A stretch of DNA of 64,000 bases from Gammaproteobacteria bacterium RIFCSPHIGHO2_02_FULL_42_43 (GCA_001801425.1 MGXR01000013.1:62001-126000); one strand, 5' to 3'; shown: positions 37,893 to 47,661, numbered from the stretch's first letter. Made by a program: numbers and translations. Notes: a model not told the origin generated them from the letters alone.

Positions 37893-38822
37893 ATGAGACC
37901 GTTGCTTACGATTGAATATAATCTCCCTGAAAGCACTATCAAAAAACCCGATGAATTTACAAGTCCGCTGGAATCGGTTTGCGATGATCTTCGTGATGAA
38001 TTAAAAAAAATGGATGCGGCGATTCAATCTACTGTGGCATATATTGCATTCGACAAATCACTGCTGGAGTTAATAAAAAATTCGCATCAAGCGGGTGCGC
38101 GTCATATTTCCTTAACTATTTCTGCTGACGAAAATTCCGTGTTGATTCAATTGTCGGATCAAAGTAACAGTCCTATTCCAGAAGACAAGACCGGAAAATA
38201 CAGCTGGGAAAAAGCATTAACCACCAGCTCTCAAAAAAATCACGCTGAAATACGCTCAGGTGGTCAACACTTAGGCCTTGCAATTCCTGCCTACTTTTTA
38301 GAAAAAAATGGGGGTGAATTAAAATTATTGATCAATGAAAATCGAGATGGAACGATGGCGAAATTCTCTTCGCTAAACATTCCTTGCAACACTTGCATCG
38401 AAGATGAAGAAAATATTGTCAAAACCATGATTCGTGAATTGATAAATCCAATAGATGGTCTAGATGAAAAGCTCGAATTGTTAAAGCAAATCGAAACAAA
38501 TTCACAATCAAGGACTGTAATACATGCAATGAGGGCAGTCAAACAGGAGTGCGGTGGTGGTTCTCCCACTTTATCGTCACCAATATCAAGCACAACACCG
38601 ACATTGAGCTTATCAGGATCGTTTTTTGGAAAGAGACGGGGATCATCACCTGCTTTAACTTCGCCTATTTCGCCAGCACCTATTGTCCCCGCACAATCCT
38701 TTGCTCCTACTGCTTCTGACGCATTGGATAATAAAGAACAATCATTTAAATGTTTGCCTCCACAAGCACTGCAAGCGATGTTGGATAATAGCCCATTACA
38801 ATTCGCTAAACTCGAGCAATAA
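37893..38822 (+). CDS. Orphan GHKL (histidine-kinase-like ATPase) protein with Ser/Pro-rich tail
   Basis: A 309-residue soluble protein. Residues 45–170 look like a GHKL ATP-binding fold: N-box ELIKNSHQAGA (Glu59, Asn63), a G1-like LSDQSNSPIP (Asp89, but without the glycines), and G2-like SGGQHLGLAIPAYF (122–134). There is no phospho-acceptor His domain, receiver or membrane segment, so it is not an ordinary sensor kinase. Residues 215–270 are Ser/Pro/Thr-rich (SSPISSTTPTLS, SPALTSPISPAPIVP) and likely disordered. A secreted or regulatory ATPase is possible. Its 3' end overlaps the convergent MNIO gene by 27 bp. Confidence 0.6.
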   Translation: MRPLLTIEYNLPESTIKKPDEFTSPLESVCDDLRDELKKMDAAIQSTVAYIAFDKSLLELIKNSHQAGARHISLTISADENSVLIQLSDQSNSPIPEDKTGKYSWEKALTTSSQKNHAEIRSGGQHLGLAIPAYFLEKNGGELKLLINENRDGTMAKFSSLNIPCNTCIEDEENIVKTMIRELINPIDGLDEKLELLKQIETNSQSRTVIHAMRAVKQECGGGSPTLSSPISSTTPTLSLSGSFFGKRRGSSPALTSPISPAPIVPAQSFAPTASDALDNKEQSFKCLPPQALQAMLDNSPLQFAKLEQ

Positions 38823-39575
38823 TTCCTCCAGCGGCGGAATATTGGAATCACGCTCAATCACTAAAGGCGTATTGGGAAAATAACGATCGGCTTCGCGATA
38901 TAATTCCCACACTGCATTAATAATCGACGCATCGTGGGTGTCAATAATATGCGTTTGACACTGTTTGTGTCCTGCCAAATGAAATTGCTTTACACGCGTA
39001 CGTGGAATCCCTTGTAAATAATGTTGTGCATTAAAACCGTGATTAAACGCATTCACAAAAATATTATTCACGTCCAACAAAATAAAGCAATCCGATTTTT
39101 CTGCAACACTTGCAATAAACTCCCACTCCGTCATTTCATTTTCAGTAAACGTCACATAACTGGATACATTTTCCAATAAAATACGCTGATCCAAATAGTC
39201 TTGTACCGTTTGAATGCGCGACACCAAATGTTCAACGGTTTCTGCAGTAAAAGGCAACGGCAATAAATCATGCGTATTTTTTCCATCGACACCCGTCCAA
39301 CAGAAATGATCCGAAATTGAAATTGCAGAAACGGTTTTCGCCAATTTTTTTAAATCGCGTAAATAATTTTTGTTGAGTGGATCAGTACTGCCAATCGATA
39401 ATCCAACACCGTGCAACGCGATGGGATAATGCTTGGCAATTTTTTTTAAATAACTGTAATCATTCCCTGAAAAATGCATAAAATCTTCAGAGATTGCTTC
39501 AAAAAAATCAAGCTCGGGTTGTTGATCCAGAATCGCTTGATAATGTAATGGGCGAAGACCAAGGCCGCGCCTCAT
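38796..39575 (-). CDS. MNIO-family enzyme (DUF692)
   Basis: A 259-residue TIM-barrel protein of the multinuclear non-heme iron oxidative family (MbnB/BufB/TglH type), which modifies cysteine-containing peptides. The ligand set is complete: His55 (ALHGVGLSIGS), His90 (SDHFCW), Glu135/Asn136 (LENVSSY), Asp168 (LLDVNNIF), His179, His199/His203 (FHLAGH), His214 (DTHD) and Glu241 (IERD). Its ATG overlaps the stop of a 38-residue lipoprotein gene (ATGA). No partner gene of the DUF2063, MbnC or DUF2282 type lies alongside. Confidence 0.9.
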   Translation of the reverse strand: MRRGLGLRPLHYQAILDQQPELDFFEAISEDFMHFSGNDYSYLKKIAKHYPIALHGVGLSIGSTDPLNKNYLRDLKKLAKTVSAISISDHFCWTGVDGKNTHDLLPLPFTAETVEHLVSRIQTVQDYLDQRILLENVSSYVTFTENEMTEWEFIASVAEKSDCFILLDVNNIFVNAFNHGFNAQHYLQGIPRTRVKQFHLAGHKQCQTHIIDTHDASIINAVWELYREADRYFPNTPLVIERDSNIPPLEELLLEFSEL

Positions 39576-39688
39576 GTAGCTGCACCTTGAGATTCTTCCA
39601 TGTACGCTTTACCAGGCGCGTAATTTAACGAAGTACATGAGGATAAAAAAAGAATGCTCGCAATAAAAAATAACTTAAGCGCGCGCAT
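39572..39688 (-). CDS. 38-residue lipoprotein, candidate substrate of the MNIO enzyme
   Basis: A short gene: MRALKLFFIASILFLSSC followed by TSLNYAPGKAYMEESQGAAT and TGA. It has a basic start, a hydrophobic core and a lipobox LSSC, so the mature peptide would be about 21 residues with a lipid-modifiable N-terminal Cys. The stop overlaps the MNIO start by 4 bp, and the 5' end overlaps the hydrolase stop by 14 bp, so all three are co-translated. Known MNIO substrates are small cysteine-bearing peptides encoded just upstream. This one has only the lipobox Cys, so substrate status is inference. Confidence 0.65.
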   Translation of the reverse strand: MRALKLFFIASILFLSSCTSLNYAPGKAYMEESQGAAT

Positions 39689-40544
39689 GCGATAACCCTT
39701 GATACCATTTGAGCAGCGCATTTGAAAATAATTGCGGTGCGGTTTCTTGTGCGCAATGCATCACGTCTTCGAGCGCTGTTAATTGAAGGTTGGGATAATG
39801 ATCGCGAGACCAATGCACCATTTCAATGGTCGTGCAAAACCCAGGAATTGCATACATCAATAATTTTGGAATTGTCGTTTTTTGCAACCACACAGAATAC
39901 TGCTGAATAATGCGGCTCGCTTCACTTGTTCCATCACCGAGTGGCAATTCGTTCACGTATTGCCACAACAATTTTCGGCTGTCGCGCGATGAAAACGGCT
40001 CGCGATAATACGACATCGCTTCTTGCGATAAATTCGTGATGGCGCTGCGCGGAAACATTTTTTCGACCAAATAATTCTGATCCAGGATTGCGCGCTCACT
40101 CGCATTTTTATTTTTGAGCAACGTGCAAAACTGTTGCATGGGCAGCGACAATTCAGTCCATGCAGTAATCGGCTTGATATACGATTCATACAACACAAGT
40201 GCACGAATATTATTTTCATGACGTCTTGCATAATCAAGCCCAATCACCGATCCCCAGCCGTGCATCACCAATGTAATGTTGCTCAATCCCAATGCTTGAA
40301 TAAATAATTCGAGATACTGGATATGATCACGCACGGTATAAGCGATATTGGGTTTATCCGATTTTCCCATGCCAATTAAATCAGGTGCGATGCAGCGCGC
40401 CGATGTCGACAGCGCAGGAATAATATGACGCCAAAGATAATTGGAAGTCGGCATACCGTGAATAAATAAAATGGGGTTGCCCACACCCTCGTCCCAATAA
40501 TGCATGCGTGATCCATTGACGGTCACATAGTGCGAAGCAAACAT
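39675..40544 (-). CDS. Haloalkane-dehalogenase-like alpha/beta hydrolase lacking the nucleophile
   Basis: A 289-residue alpha/beta hydrolase closest in pattern to haloalkane dehalogenases (VNGSRMHYWDEG, HGMPTSNYLWRHIIPAL, DLIGMGKSDKP). Two defining residues are changed: the nucleophilic Asp in H-D-W-G is Gly96 (codon GGC, one transition from GAC), and the halide-binding Asn of HGNPTS is Met31. The catalytic His region (EDVMHCAQETAP) remains. So ordinary dehalogenase or esterase chemistry is unlikely; a binding or altered-activity role is inferred. It leads the unit hydrolase–lipoprotein–MNIO. Confidence 0.8.
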   Translation of the reverse strand: MFASHYVTVNGSRMHYWDEGVGNPILFIHGMPTSNYLWRHIIPALSTSARCIAPDLIGMGKSDKPNIAYTVRDHIQYLELFIQALGLSNITLVMHGWGSVIGLDYARRHENNIRALVLYESYIKPITAWTELSLPMQQFCTLLKNKNASERAILDQNYLVEKMFPRSAITNLSQEAMSYYREPFSSRDSRKLLWQYVNELPLGDGTSEASRIIQQYSVWLQKTTIPKLLMYAIPGFCTTIEMVHWSRDHYPNLQLTALEDVMHCAQETAPQLFSNALLKWYQGLSHARA

Positions 40545-40558
40545 AACTCTCTACTCCA

Positions 40559-43500
40559 TTATTTTTTTGAAGCAGCTTGCGTCAAATCAAATAACTCTCG
40601 CATGCCAACCGAAACAATCGAGAAATCAGTGAGCTCAGTGCTGCGTAAATCACTTAAAATTAAGCGCCAACGCGCAATCAAATCCTCATGATGAGACAGC
40701 CACGCATCCACACGCTGCGTCACACTCTTGGCATCGCTAAACTGAATGACGCTTGTCGTCAATTCTCGTTGCATCCAATCCAAATCCGCTTTGAACGCCG
40801 CTTTAGCCAACACCGACCAGCGATGCGTCACCGGATGATCGTTAATCTTATCGCGAAACCAACGCAAATCCAAACGATCAACCAACATAAAATAAATACG
40901 CGCGACTTGATAGACATCGGAATGGTGAGACGTCGATGCCTCAACGATATTTAATGCATGATACATGGATCGCGCGCTCGCAATTTGCAGCGCCACGGAT
41001 TCCGGAACAGAAGCGGCAATGAGCTGAGCACAACGTTCGTTCATTCCATCTTTGTCTTTGCCCAACAATAATTTTGGCAAGCGTTGATATAGCCCTTTCA
41101 CTTGTGGCTCAAAACGTGTCATTAATTTTTTATAATCCAATGCATCGCGACAATTACGTAACATCCAGCGTGTCGCGCGACGCACCAAGCGAATCACTTC
41201 ATCAATCATCTGATATTGCAGCGCCATGTCCACACGATAATCCAATAATTCAATTTGTTGATACATATCGTCAATATGAAAAATATTATATGCCGCAATA
41301 AAAGCGCGAACGATGGTCGCAACCGACGCCGCTGTTTCATCTTCCATTTGATAAATAAATGTAATGCCCATGCGTGAGACTAAAAAATTCGACAACTGTG
41401 TTGCTAAAATTTCATGACGTAAGCGATGCTTTTCGATGGGCTTGCTATATTTTTTGTATAAAATCGCGGGAAATGCGTATTGAATAAAATGCGCCAATCC
41501 AGGATCACTTAACAAATCAGAATGGGCAATCGCTTCTTTTAAAATAATTTTACTGTAAGCAAACAGCACGGAAATTTCAGGTGAAGTGAAACCAAGGCCT
41601 TTGGATCGGCGCTCTAAAATTGTTTTGCTGTCCGGCAAAAATTCCAACGCACGATTGATTTTATGCGCTTGTGCTTGTGCATCCAAATAACGCGCATACA
41701 AATTCATGTGGTTGGGTGACATCATCGTTAAAAAGCTCACTGATTCGTTTTGATGATAATTATTATTCAGCACCAACTCTGCCACTTCTTGGGTCATAGA
41801 GACGAGCAATGTGTTGCGCTGCTTTAAAGATAATTGACCCGCTTCTACAATCGTATTCAATAAAATTTTAATATTGACTTCGTGGTCAGAACAATCTACA
41901 CCAGCAGAATTATCGATGAAATCCGTATTCATCAATCCGCCTTTGGCGGTATATTCAATGCGTGCCAGTTGTGTGAATCCTAAATTTCCCCCTTCAACAA
42001 CAACGCGCGCGCGCAAAGTGGATGCATCAATACGTAATACATCATTCGCGCGATCACCCGCTTGCAAATTATCTTCCGTACTTGCTTTAACAAACGTACC
42101 AATGCCGCCATTCCAAATCATATCGATCGGTGCTTTTAATAAAGCACAAATCAATTCATTCGGTGTGAGTTTATCATTCCCAATGTCTAATAATTTTTTT
42201 ACCTCATCAGACAACGTAATAAATTTTGCTTGTCGCGAATAAACACCGCCCCCTTTGGAAATTTTGTCTGCTGCGTAATCACTCCATTGCGAACGCGCGA
42301 GCCCAAACAATCGTTTTCTTTCGGCAAAACTGCTAGCCGGATCTGGCGTGGGATCTAAAAAAATATGTTGGTGATTAAACGCGCCCACTAATTTTAAATG
42401 CGATGACAATAACACCCCATTGCCAAACACATCCCCCGCTAAATCACCAATACCAATCACCGTTATTTCTGCTTCATCGACTTGAATACCGATCGACTGA
42501 AAATGTCGCTGAGCAGAAACCCAAGCACCGCGTGCAGTAATACCCATTTTTTTGTGATCGTAACCAGTCGATCCGCCAGATGCAAATGCATCCGCCAACC
42601 AAAATCCACGATCAACTGCAATTTGATTCGCAATATCTGAGAAAGTAGCGGTGCCCTTGTCTGCCGCAACCACTAAATAACTATCCGCATCGTCGTAACA
42701 AACGACATCTTTCGGACGCAACACTGTCGTGCCCTGCAAATTATCCGTCACATCCAACAATCCACCGACAAATCCTTTGTAACAAGCAATTGCGGCGGCT
42801 TGTGCCACTTCACGAGACGCATCGACGGGTAAATTTTTAATAACAAATCCGCCTTTTGCACCCGAGGGCACAATCACCGCATTTTTCACTTGTTGCGCTT
42901 TCATAAGTCCCAACACTTCTGTGCGAAAATCTTCGCGACGATCTGACCAGCGCAATCCACCGCGCGCTACTTTCGCTGCACGCAAATGCACGCCTTCATA
43001 ATGCGGCGAATATACAAAAATTTCATATTTCGGCAACGGCAATGGCAACTCTGGAATTTTTTCGGGAGAAAATTTTAGCGCAATCATGGATTTTAATTTT
43101 CCTTGCGCATCCGGCTGATAAAAATTGGTGCGTAATGTGGCTTTGATTAGTGCTAACATGCGACGAAAAATTTTGTCTTCATCAAGCAATGTAACATCAT
43201 CAATCAAGCGTTGAAATTCTGTTTCAATCGCGTCGCGCGCTTGCTCAGTTGCCGCAAGCTTGGGATCAAAATACGCGTGGAATAAACGCACAAATGCGGC
43301 CGCAATAAGCGGGTATTTTAAAAAAGTTTCGCAAATGTAGGGGGTGCTATAGGTGAAACCCGCTTGCTTCAAATATTTTGTGTAGGCACGCAGCATGGCA
43401 ATTTCGCGCCAATTGAGATTGGCTTCCAATATCAATCCATTCAACACGTCATTTTCTGTTTCATTCAACCAAATTTGATTAAATGCTTCTTGAAATAAAA

Positions 43501-45415
43501 TGCGAACCTGATCACTGATCGACGACACTTCTTCGGAAAACGTCATGCTGAAATCATTAATCCACAATGTCTCGCCCGATTTAAACGACAAAAGATAAGG
43601 CTGCTCACCCACCACACGCAAACCCATATTTTCCAAAATTGGCAACGCATCGGATAGTGGCACCGTCTGATGATAGCGAAACAATTTAAATTTAATGTCG
43701 AAAGGTGATGCGCCGTCGGGGCGATAGAGTGTCATACCCAACGATTCTTTTGATAATGCTTCAATTTGTTTTACGTCCTTGAGTGCTTGCTCTGGGGTAA
43801 ATGCTTCGCAATATCCTGCTGAAAATGCGGCATTATAATGCTGAATCATTTTTCTGCTCTGCTCTTCGTCAAAATGCGCCATGGCCACTTCCGCAAAACC
43901 ATCATGCCAAGATTTTCCCGCTGCAATTAAGCGCGTTTCTAATTCTTCTAATTTGTAACGCGTTCTGCGTTTAGTAAACGGAATGCGAATGATGTAATGG
44001 ATGCGTGTTAATGCGGGCGAGTGAAAATACGTGCTGTAATTGCATTCTGTGCCGTGAAACATGTCCATCAAAATTGTTTTTGCGCGCATCACAAATAACG
44101 AGCTGTAACTGTCACGCGGCACATACACTAGGCATGACACGTAACGACCGTGCGGATCGTGACGCACAAAAATACTGACTTTTTGTCTGTCTTGTAAATT
44201 TAAAATGCCATTGGCAATCTCAACCAGCTCTTCGTTGGTCGCTTGAAATAAATCGTCACGCGGAAAAGTTTCCAGGATATGCATTATATCTTTCCCTGCG
44301 TGACTTTTCGGCGGAAATCCTGATTGTTTTAAAATGGAGGCGACTTTGTGACGCAAAAAAGGAATTTGCTTGGGATGACTGCTATAAGCGGTGGAAGTAT
44401 ACAATCCTAATACGCGTCGCTCACCCATTAATTTTCCAAATGCATCGAATGATTTAATACCAATGTAATCGGTATGCGTTAAACGATGCACGGTGGAGAT
44501 CGTATTGGTTTTTGAAATCACGAGCACATGCTCCGAAGATAACATCATTGCGCGTGCGGCTTCAGGAATATCGGAAAACAAACGATGTTTTTTACTGTGC
44601 GTTTCATCGCGCAACACACCCAAACCCGATCCTGAAATCAGTTGTAACGCCAATGCATCGCCGCTGCCCACCACTTTATAATCGCGCACACCCAGCAACG
44701 TAAATTGATCATCCAAAAGCCACGTTAAAAATGCGATCGATTCTTTCACTTCCTCGGGCGGCACGGGCGCGCGTGAAACGGATAATGCGTCAATTGACTC
44801 TTGAACACGCGCTCGCATTGCTTGCCAATCTAACACCGCTACTTGCACATCGCTGAGCGTTGTTTTCAATTGTGTTTCGATGGCAAGTAATACGTCAGGA
44901 TCCGATTGCTTATCTACTTCCATGTAAACCGGTGCTTCAATCGTTTCTGTTGAGTTAGGTTCACTTAAATTGTAGGGCTTAATCTCAGTGACCAAACCAC
45001 CCTTGTCTCGAATCACGGTGATACCGCCCGTGTAAATCATCAAATGCACCATCATGCCAAGCTGAAGCATCGCATTACGCATACTGTCGACAATAAACGG
45101 CATATCTTTCATCACGACTTCGACAATGGTGTGAGACGACTGCCAACCATCACGGTGGATATCTGGATTAAAGACCCTAACGATTTGCTCACTGGGCTTG
45201 GTTTGGCGATACAGAAGCTCCCAGTGGGAATAAACAATGCCGAAGAGCTCAGAGATAGGACGCTTTTTTAACTCATTGATTGGCGCGTGAGAATAGTACA
45301 ACCGGGCAAATGCACTAAATAACGAAAACGCCGCCGCTTCCTTCATCTTTGGTTTGGCATGCTGAATCAGTTTATTTATCAATGAATTGGCTGAAATCTG
45401 GTCTGTTGCTGGCAT
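40559..45415 (-). CDS. NAD-specific glutamate dehydrogenase, large (GDH-180 type)
   Basis: A 1618-residue enzyme converting glutamate to 2-oxoglutarate and ammonia, typical of bacteria living on amino acids. The N-terminal ACT-like regulatory regions (about 1–650) are followed by the catalytic core with RGGLRWSDRREDFRTEVLGL, KNAVIVPSGAKGGFVIK and GGSTGYDHKKMGITARGAW, the Rossmann segment VIGIGDLAGDVFGNGVLLS, and a long helical C-terminus. Full length. The ATG at 45415 is divergent from the response-regulator gene. It fits with the leucine-degradation genes at the other end of the window in an amino-acid-fed lifestyle. Confidence 0.96.
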   Translation of the reverse strand: MPATDQISANSLINKLIQHAKPKMKEAAAFSLFSAFARLYYSHAPINELKKRPISELFGIVYSHWELLYRQTKPSEQIVRVFNPDIHRDGWQSSHTIVEVVMKDMPFIVDSMRNAMLQLGMMVHLMIYTGGITVIRDKGGLVTEIKPYNLSEPNSTETIEAPVYMEVDKQSDPDVLLAIETQLKTTLSDVQVAVLDWQAMRARVQESIDALSVSRAPVPPEEVKESIAFLTWLLDDQFTLLGVRDYKVVGSGDALALQLISGSGLGVLRDETHSKKHRLFSDIPEAARAMMLSSEHVLVISKTNTISTVHRLTHTDYIGIKSFDAFGKLMGERRVLGLYTSTAYSSHPKQIPFLRHKVASILKQSGFPPKSHAGKDIMHILETFPRDDLFQATNEELVEIANGILNLQDRQKVSIFVRHDPHGRYVSCLVYVPRDSYSSLFVMRAKTILMDMFHGTECNYSTYFHSPALTRIHYIIRIPFTKRRTRYKLEELETRLIAAGKSWHDGFAEVAMAHFDEEQSRKMIQHYNAAFSAGYCEAFTPEQALKDVKQIEALSKESLGMTLYRPDGASPFDIKFKLFRYHQTVPLSDALPILENMGLRVVGEQPYLLSFKSGETLWINDFSMTFSEEVSSISDQVRILFQEAFNQIWLNETENDVLNGLILEANLNWREIAMLRAYTKYLKQAGFTYSTPYICETFLKYPLIAAAFVRLFHAYFDPKLAATEQARDAIETEFQRLIDDVTLLDEDKIFRRMLALIKATLRTNFYQPDAQGKLKSMIALKFSPEKIPELPLPLPKYEIFVYSPHYEGVHLRAAKVARGGLRWSDRREDFRTEVLGLMKAQQVKNAVIVPSGAKGGFVIKNLPVDASREVAQAAAIACYKGFVGGLLDVTDNLQGTTVLRPKDVVCYDDADSYLVVAADKGTATFSDIANQIAVDRGFWLADAFASGGSTGYDHKKMGITARGAWVSAQRHFQSIGIQVDEAEITVIGIGDLAGDVFGNGVLLSSHLKLVGAFNHQHIFLDPTPDPASSFAERKRLFGLARSQWSDYAADKISKGGGVYSRQAKFITLSDEVKKLLDIGNDKLTPNELICALLKAPIDMIWNGGIGTFVKASTEDNLQAGDRANDVLRIDASTLRARVVVEGGNLGFTQLARIEYTAKGGLMNTDFIDNSAGVDCSDHEVNIKILLNTIVEAGQLSLKQRNTLLVSMTQEVAELVLNNNYHQNESVSFLTMMSPNHMNLYARYLDAQAQAHKINRALEFLPDSKTILERRSKGLGFTSPEISVLFAYSKIILKEAIAHSDLLSDPGLAHFIQYAFPAILYKKYSKPIEKHRLRHEILATQLSNFLVSRMGITFIYQMEDETAASVATIVRAFIAAYNIFHIDDMYQQIELLDYRVDMALQYQMIDEVIRLVRRATRWMLRNCRDALDYKKLMTRFEPQVKGLYQRLPKLLLGKDKDGMNERCAQLIAASVPESVALQIASARSMYHALNIVEASTSHHSDVYQVARIYFMLVDRLDLRWFRDKINDHPVTHRWSVLAKAAFKADLDWMQRELTTSVIQFSDAKSVTQRVDAWLSHHEDLIARWRLILSDLRSTELTDFSIVSVGMRELFDLTQAASKK

Positions 45416-45466
45416 GTTATAACCCTAAAAGAGCGATGCCTTGCCTCACGAATACCCTAACTCTGC

Positions 45467-45553
45467 TATAATTCATGCAAATGCGATTGATTTCATGGCA
45501 ATCTTAGCACGCAAGCTTTGAAGCCTCAAATACAATCCGCATAAACACAGGAG
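45467..45553 (+). promoter_or_regulatory. Candidate -10 and ribosome site for the response-regulator operon
   Basis: A perfect TATAAT (45467–45472) sits 90 bp before the start; no good -35 is seen at 17 bp, though TTGCCT lies 20 bp upstream. AGGAG at 45549–45553 is the ribosome site. The 146-bp divergent region with the glutamate dehydrogenase gene must hold both promoters. Confidence 0.5.
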
Positions 45554-45561
45554 ATGACCTC

Positions 45562-46230
45562 ATGCGTGTGTTGCTTGTAGAAGACGACGAATTATTAGGT
45601 GATGGTATCTGCTCTGGTCTTAAGCATTATGGCCACACCGTGGATTGGGTGAAAGATGGTAAAGCGGCATATGATGCATTATCACAATCCCAAGAAAGTT
45701 TTGACGCTGTGATACTCGATTTGGCACTACCCAGAATGTCTGGGTTAGAAGTGCTCAAAAAAATTCGGGAAAAAGATCTTCCCGTGCCCGTTTTAATTCT
45801 CACTGCAAAAGATACGGTGGAAGCGCGAGTACAAGGTCTTGATGCGGGTGCGGATGATTATTTGCCAAAACCATTTGATCTCGATGAGTTATGTGCGCGC
45901 CTGCGTGCATTGCAACGTCGATCCAAATCGCGTGTGCAACCGGTATTATCTTATGCCAATATTACGATTGATCCCGCGGCGCATACCGTGACATTCAATA
46001 ACGAACCCGTTGTTTTATCGCGACGCGAATTTACATTGTTGCAAAAATTATTGGAAAATGCAGGACGTGTCATTTCGCGTGATCAACTCAGCCAAACGCT
46101 GTATGGTTGGGGGGAAAATATTGATAGTAACGCGCTCGAAGTGCATGTGCACAATTTACGTAAACGCTTTGGCACTAAATTAATTCGCACCATTCGTGGC
46201 GTGGGTTACATGGTGAAAGCAGAAGATTAA
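45562..46230 (+). CDS. OmpR-family response regulator, QseB/PmrA type
   Basis: A 222-residue DNA-binding regulator. The receiver domain has acidic Asp8/Asp9, the phospho-acceptor Asp53 (ILDLALPRMSG) and Lys103 (YLPKPFD). The winged-helix domain (about 125–220) ends with the recognition helix SNALEVHVHNLRKRFG and the wing IRTIRGVGYMV. The sequence style is that of QseB/PmrA. In Legionella and Coxiella the PmrA regulator activates many type IV secretion effector genes; two effector-like genes in this window have PmrA-box-like repeats. Transcribed with the sensor gene 18 bp downstream. Confidence 0.9.
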   Translation: MRVLLVEDDELLGDGICSGLKHYGHTVDWVKDGKAAYDALSQSQESFDAVILDLALPRMSGLEVLKKIREKDLPVPVLILTAKDTVEARVQGLDAGADDYLPKPFDLDELCARLRALQRRSKSRVQPVLSYANITIDPAAHTVTFNNEPVVLSRREFTLLQKLLENAGRVISRDQLSQTLYGWGENIDSNALEVHVHNLRKRFGTKLIRTIRGVGYMVKAED

Positions 46231-46248
46231 TATTGGGTTGTTACGATC

Positions 46249-47661
46249 TTGATATCACCATCGATACGCACGTATCTTTTAATCAATTTGCTATTGAGCG
46301 TGACGCTGATCACGTCACTTGCGATCATCGGTAATTTATTTTTGGCGCATCAAAATATTCAATTACAGTTGGACGCGCAGCTCATTCGTACTACCTTACG
46401 CATGCAAGCCATCTTTTCAGGCCCTGTTGATGTAAAAGAATTTCATATCATTCAAAGCCGATTAAAAGGCGAAAATAAACATTTGGATGAACTTAAAAAT
46501 ATTCCACACTTGGAGCCTGAAGCACTGCGACAAGCAGCAGAAAGCTTAGAATTTCAAATTTGGGATAAAAAAGGCAGGTTGCTGCTACATTCTGAGCACG
46601 CATTGCGAACACCCTTTTCCAATGGTGTCGTTGGATTATCAAAATTGTGGCTCGACGGTCACACCTGGCACGTCAGTACTGGATACAATCAATCGAATCG
46701 CTTGACCATCATGGTGGCCGAACGCGCATCGTATCGTCAGGAATTGGAAGATCACTTGACGCAAGATTCAGTGATTGTGATGTTAATCACTTATCCATTT
46801 TTAGGTGTATTGATTTGGATAATCGTGGGGCGCGGATTGGAAACGCTGCGACGCGTTGCCAAAGAAGTGCATCAGCGTGCGCCATCGCATTTAGAATCCG
46901 TCGATTTAGAATCAGTTCCGACCGAAATTGAACCGTTGGTGCAAGAATTAAATTTCTTGTTTGAGCGACTACAAGCTGCGTTTGAGCGCGAAAAACGTTT
47001 TACGGCAGATGCCGCGCACGAATTAAAAACACCACTCGCTGCATTGAATACGCAGGCACAAGTGGCGTTGCGCGCGCAATCGACGGATGAGAAAAAAGAA
47101 GCATTGGCGAAGGTATTATCGGGTGTGCAACGCAGTTCTCACGTCGTGCAACAATTATTAACGCTCAGTCGAATGGAACCTGAAGCGGGATTATCAGATA
47201 CCGCGCCACTGTGTCTTGCTAAAGAAGCGGCGGAAATCGTTGGTATGTTGGCACCCATCGCAGTCGAAAAAAATATTGAACTTGAATTACTGTCGCCTGA
47301 TTGCAAAGCAACCATCGTCGGTAATATCATTGCCATTGATATTTTAATTCGTAACTTGGTGGATAATGCAATTCGTTATTCGCCGTCCGGCAGCAACGTC
47401 ATTGTTAATATTCGAGAAAGCAAAGATCACGTTATTTTATCCGTCACTGACAATGGACCCGGCGTTCCTGAAGAATTGCGCAAACGCATTTTTGATCGCT
47501 TCTTTCGTGTCCTGGGCAATAACACCGTTGGCAGCGGTCTCGGTTTAAGCATCGTACAACAAATTGCAAAATTGCATCACGCAACCATTGAGCTGCATAC
47601 TCCACCATCCGGAAAAGGAATTGAGTTTCGGGTTATATTTCAGAAGATAGCGCGAGTGTAA
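46249..47661 (+). CDS. Sensor histidine kinase, QseC/PmrB type
   Basis: A 470-residue inner-membrane sensor. TTG start at 46249 (ISPSIRTYLLINLLLSVT) with weak ribosome signals; no in-frame ATG upstream. First membrane helix about residues 9–30, periplasmic sensor to about 170, second helix near 175–197 (VIVMLITYPFLGVLIWIIVG), then HAMP, the HisKA box FTADAAHELKTPLAAL, the N-box NLVDNAIRYSP, G1 DNGPGVPE and G2 GSGLGLSIV: all needed for kinase activity. The signal is unknown. The gene ends 46 bp before copy B of the miniature element. Confidence 0.9.
   Translation: MISPSIRTYLLINLLLSVTLITSLAIIGNLFLAHQNIQLQLDAQLIRTTLRMQAIFSGPVDVKEFHIIQSRLKGENKHLDELKNIPHLEPEALRQAAESLEFQIWDKKGRLLLHSEHALRTPFSNGVVGLSKLWLDGHTWHVSTGYNQSNRLTIMVAERASYRQELEDHLTQDSVIVMLITYPFLGVLIWIIVGRGLETLRRVAKEVHQRAPSHLESVDLESVPTEIEPLVQELNFLFERLQAAFEREKRFTADAAHELKTPLAALNTQAQVALRAQSTDEKKEALAKVLSGVQRSSHVVQQLLTLSRMEPEAGLSDTAPLCLAKEAAEIVGMLAPIAVEKNIELELLSPDCKATIVGNIIAIDILIRNLVDNAIRYSPSGSNVIVNIRESKDHVILSVTDNGPGVPEELRKRIFDRFFRVLGNNTVGSGLGLSIVQQIAKLHHATIELHTPPSGKGIEFRVIFQKIARV

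Noticed and set aside
45421-45561. PmrA-box-like site in front of the response-regulator operon
   Set aside because: CCCTAACTC-type bases occur but no pair of half-sites at 11-bp spacing could be found.
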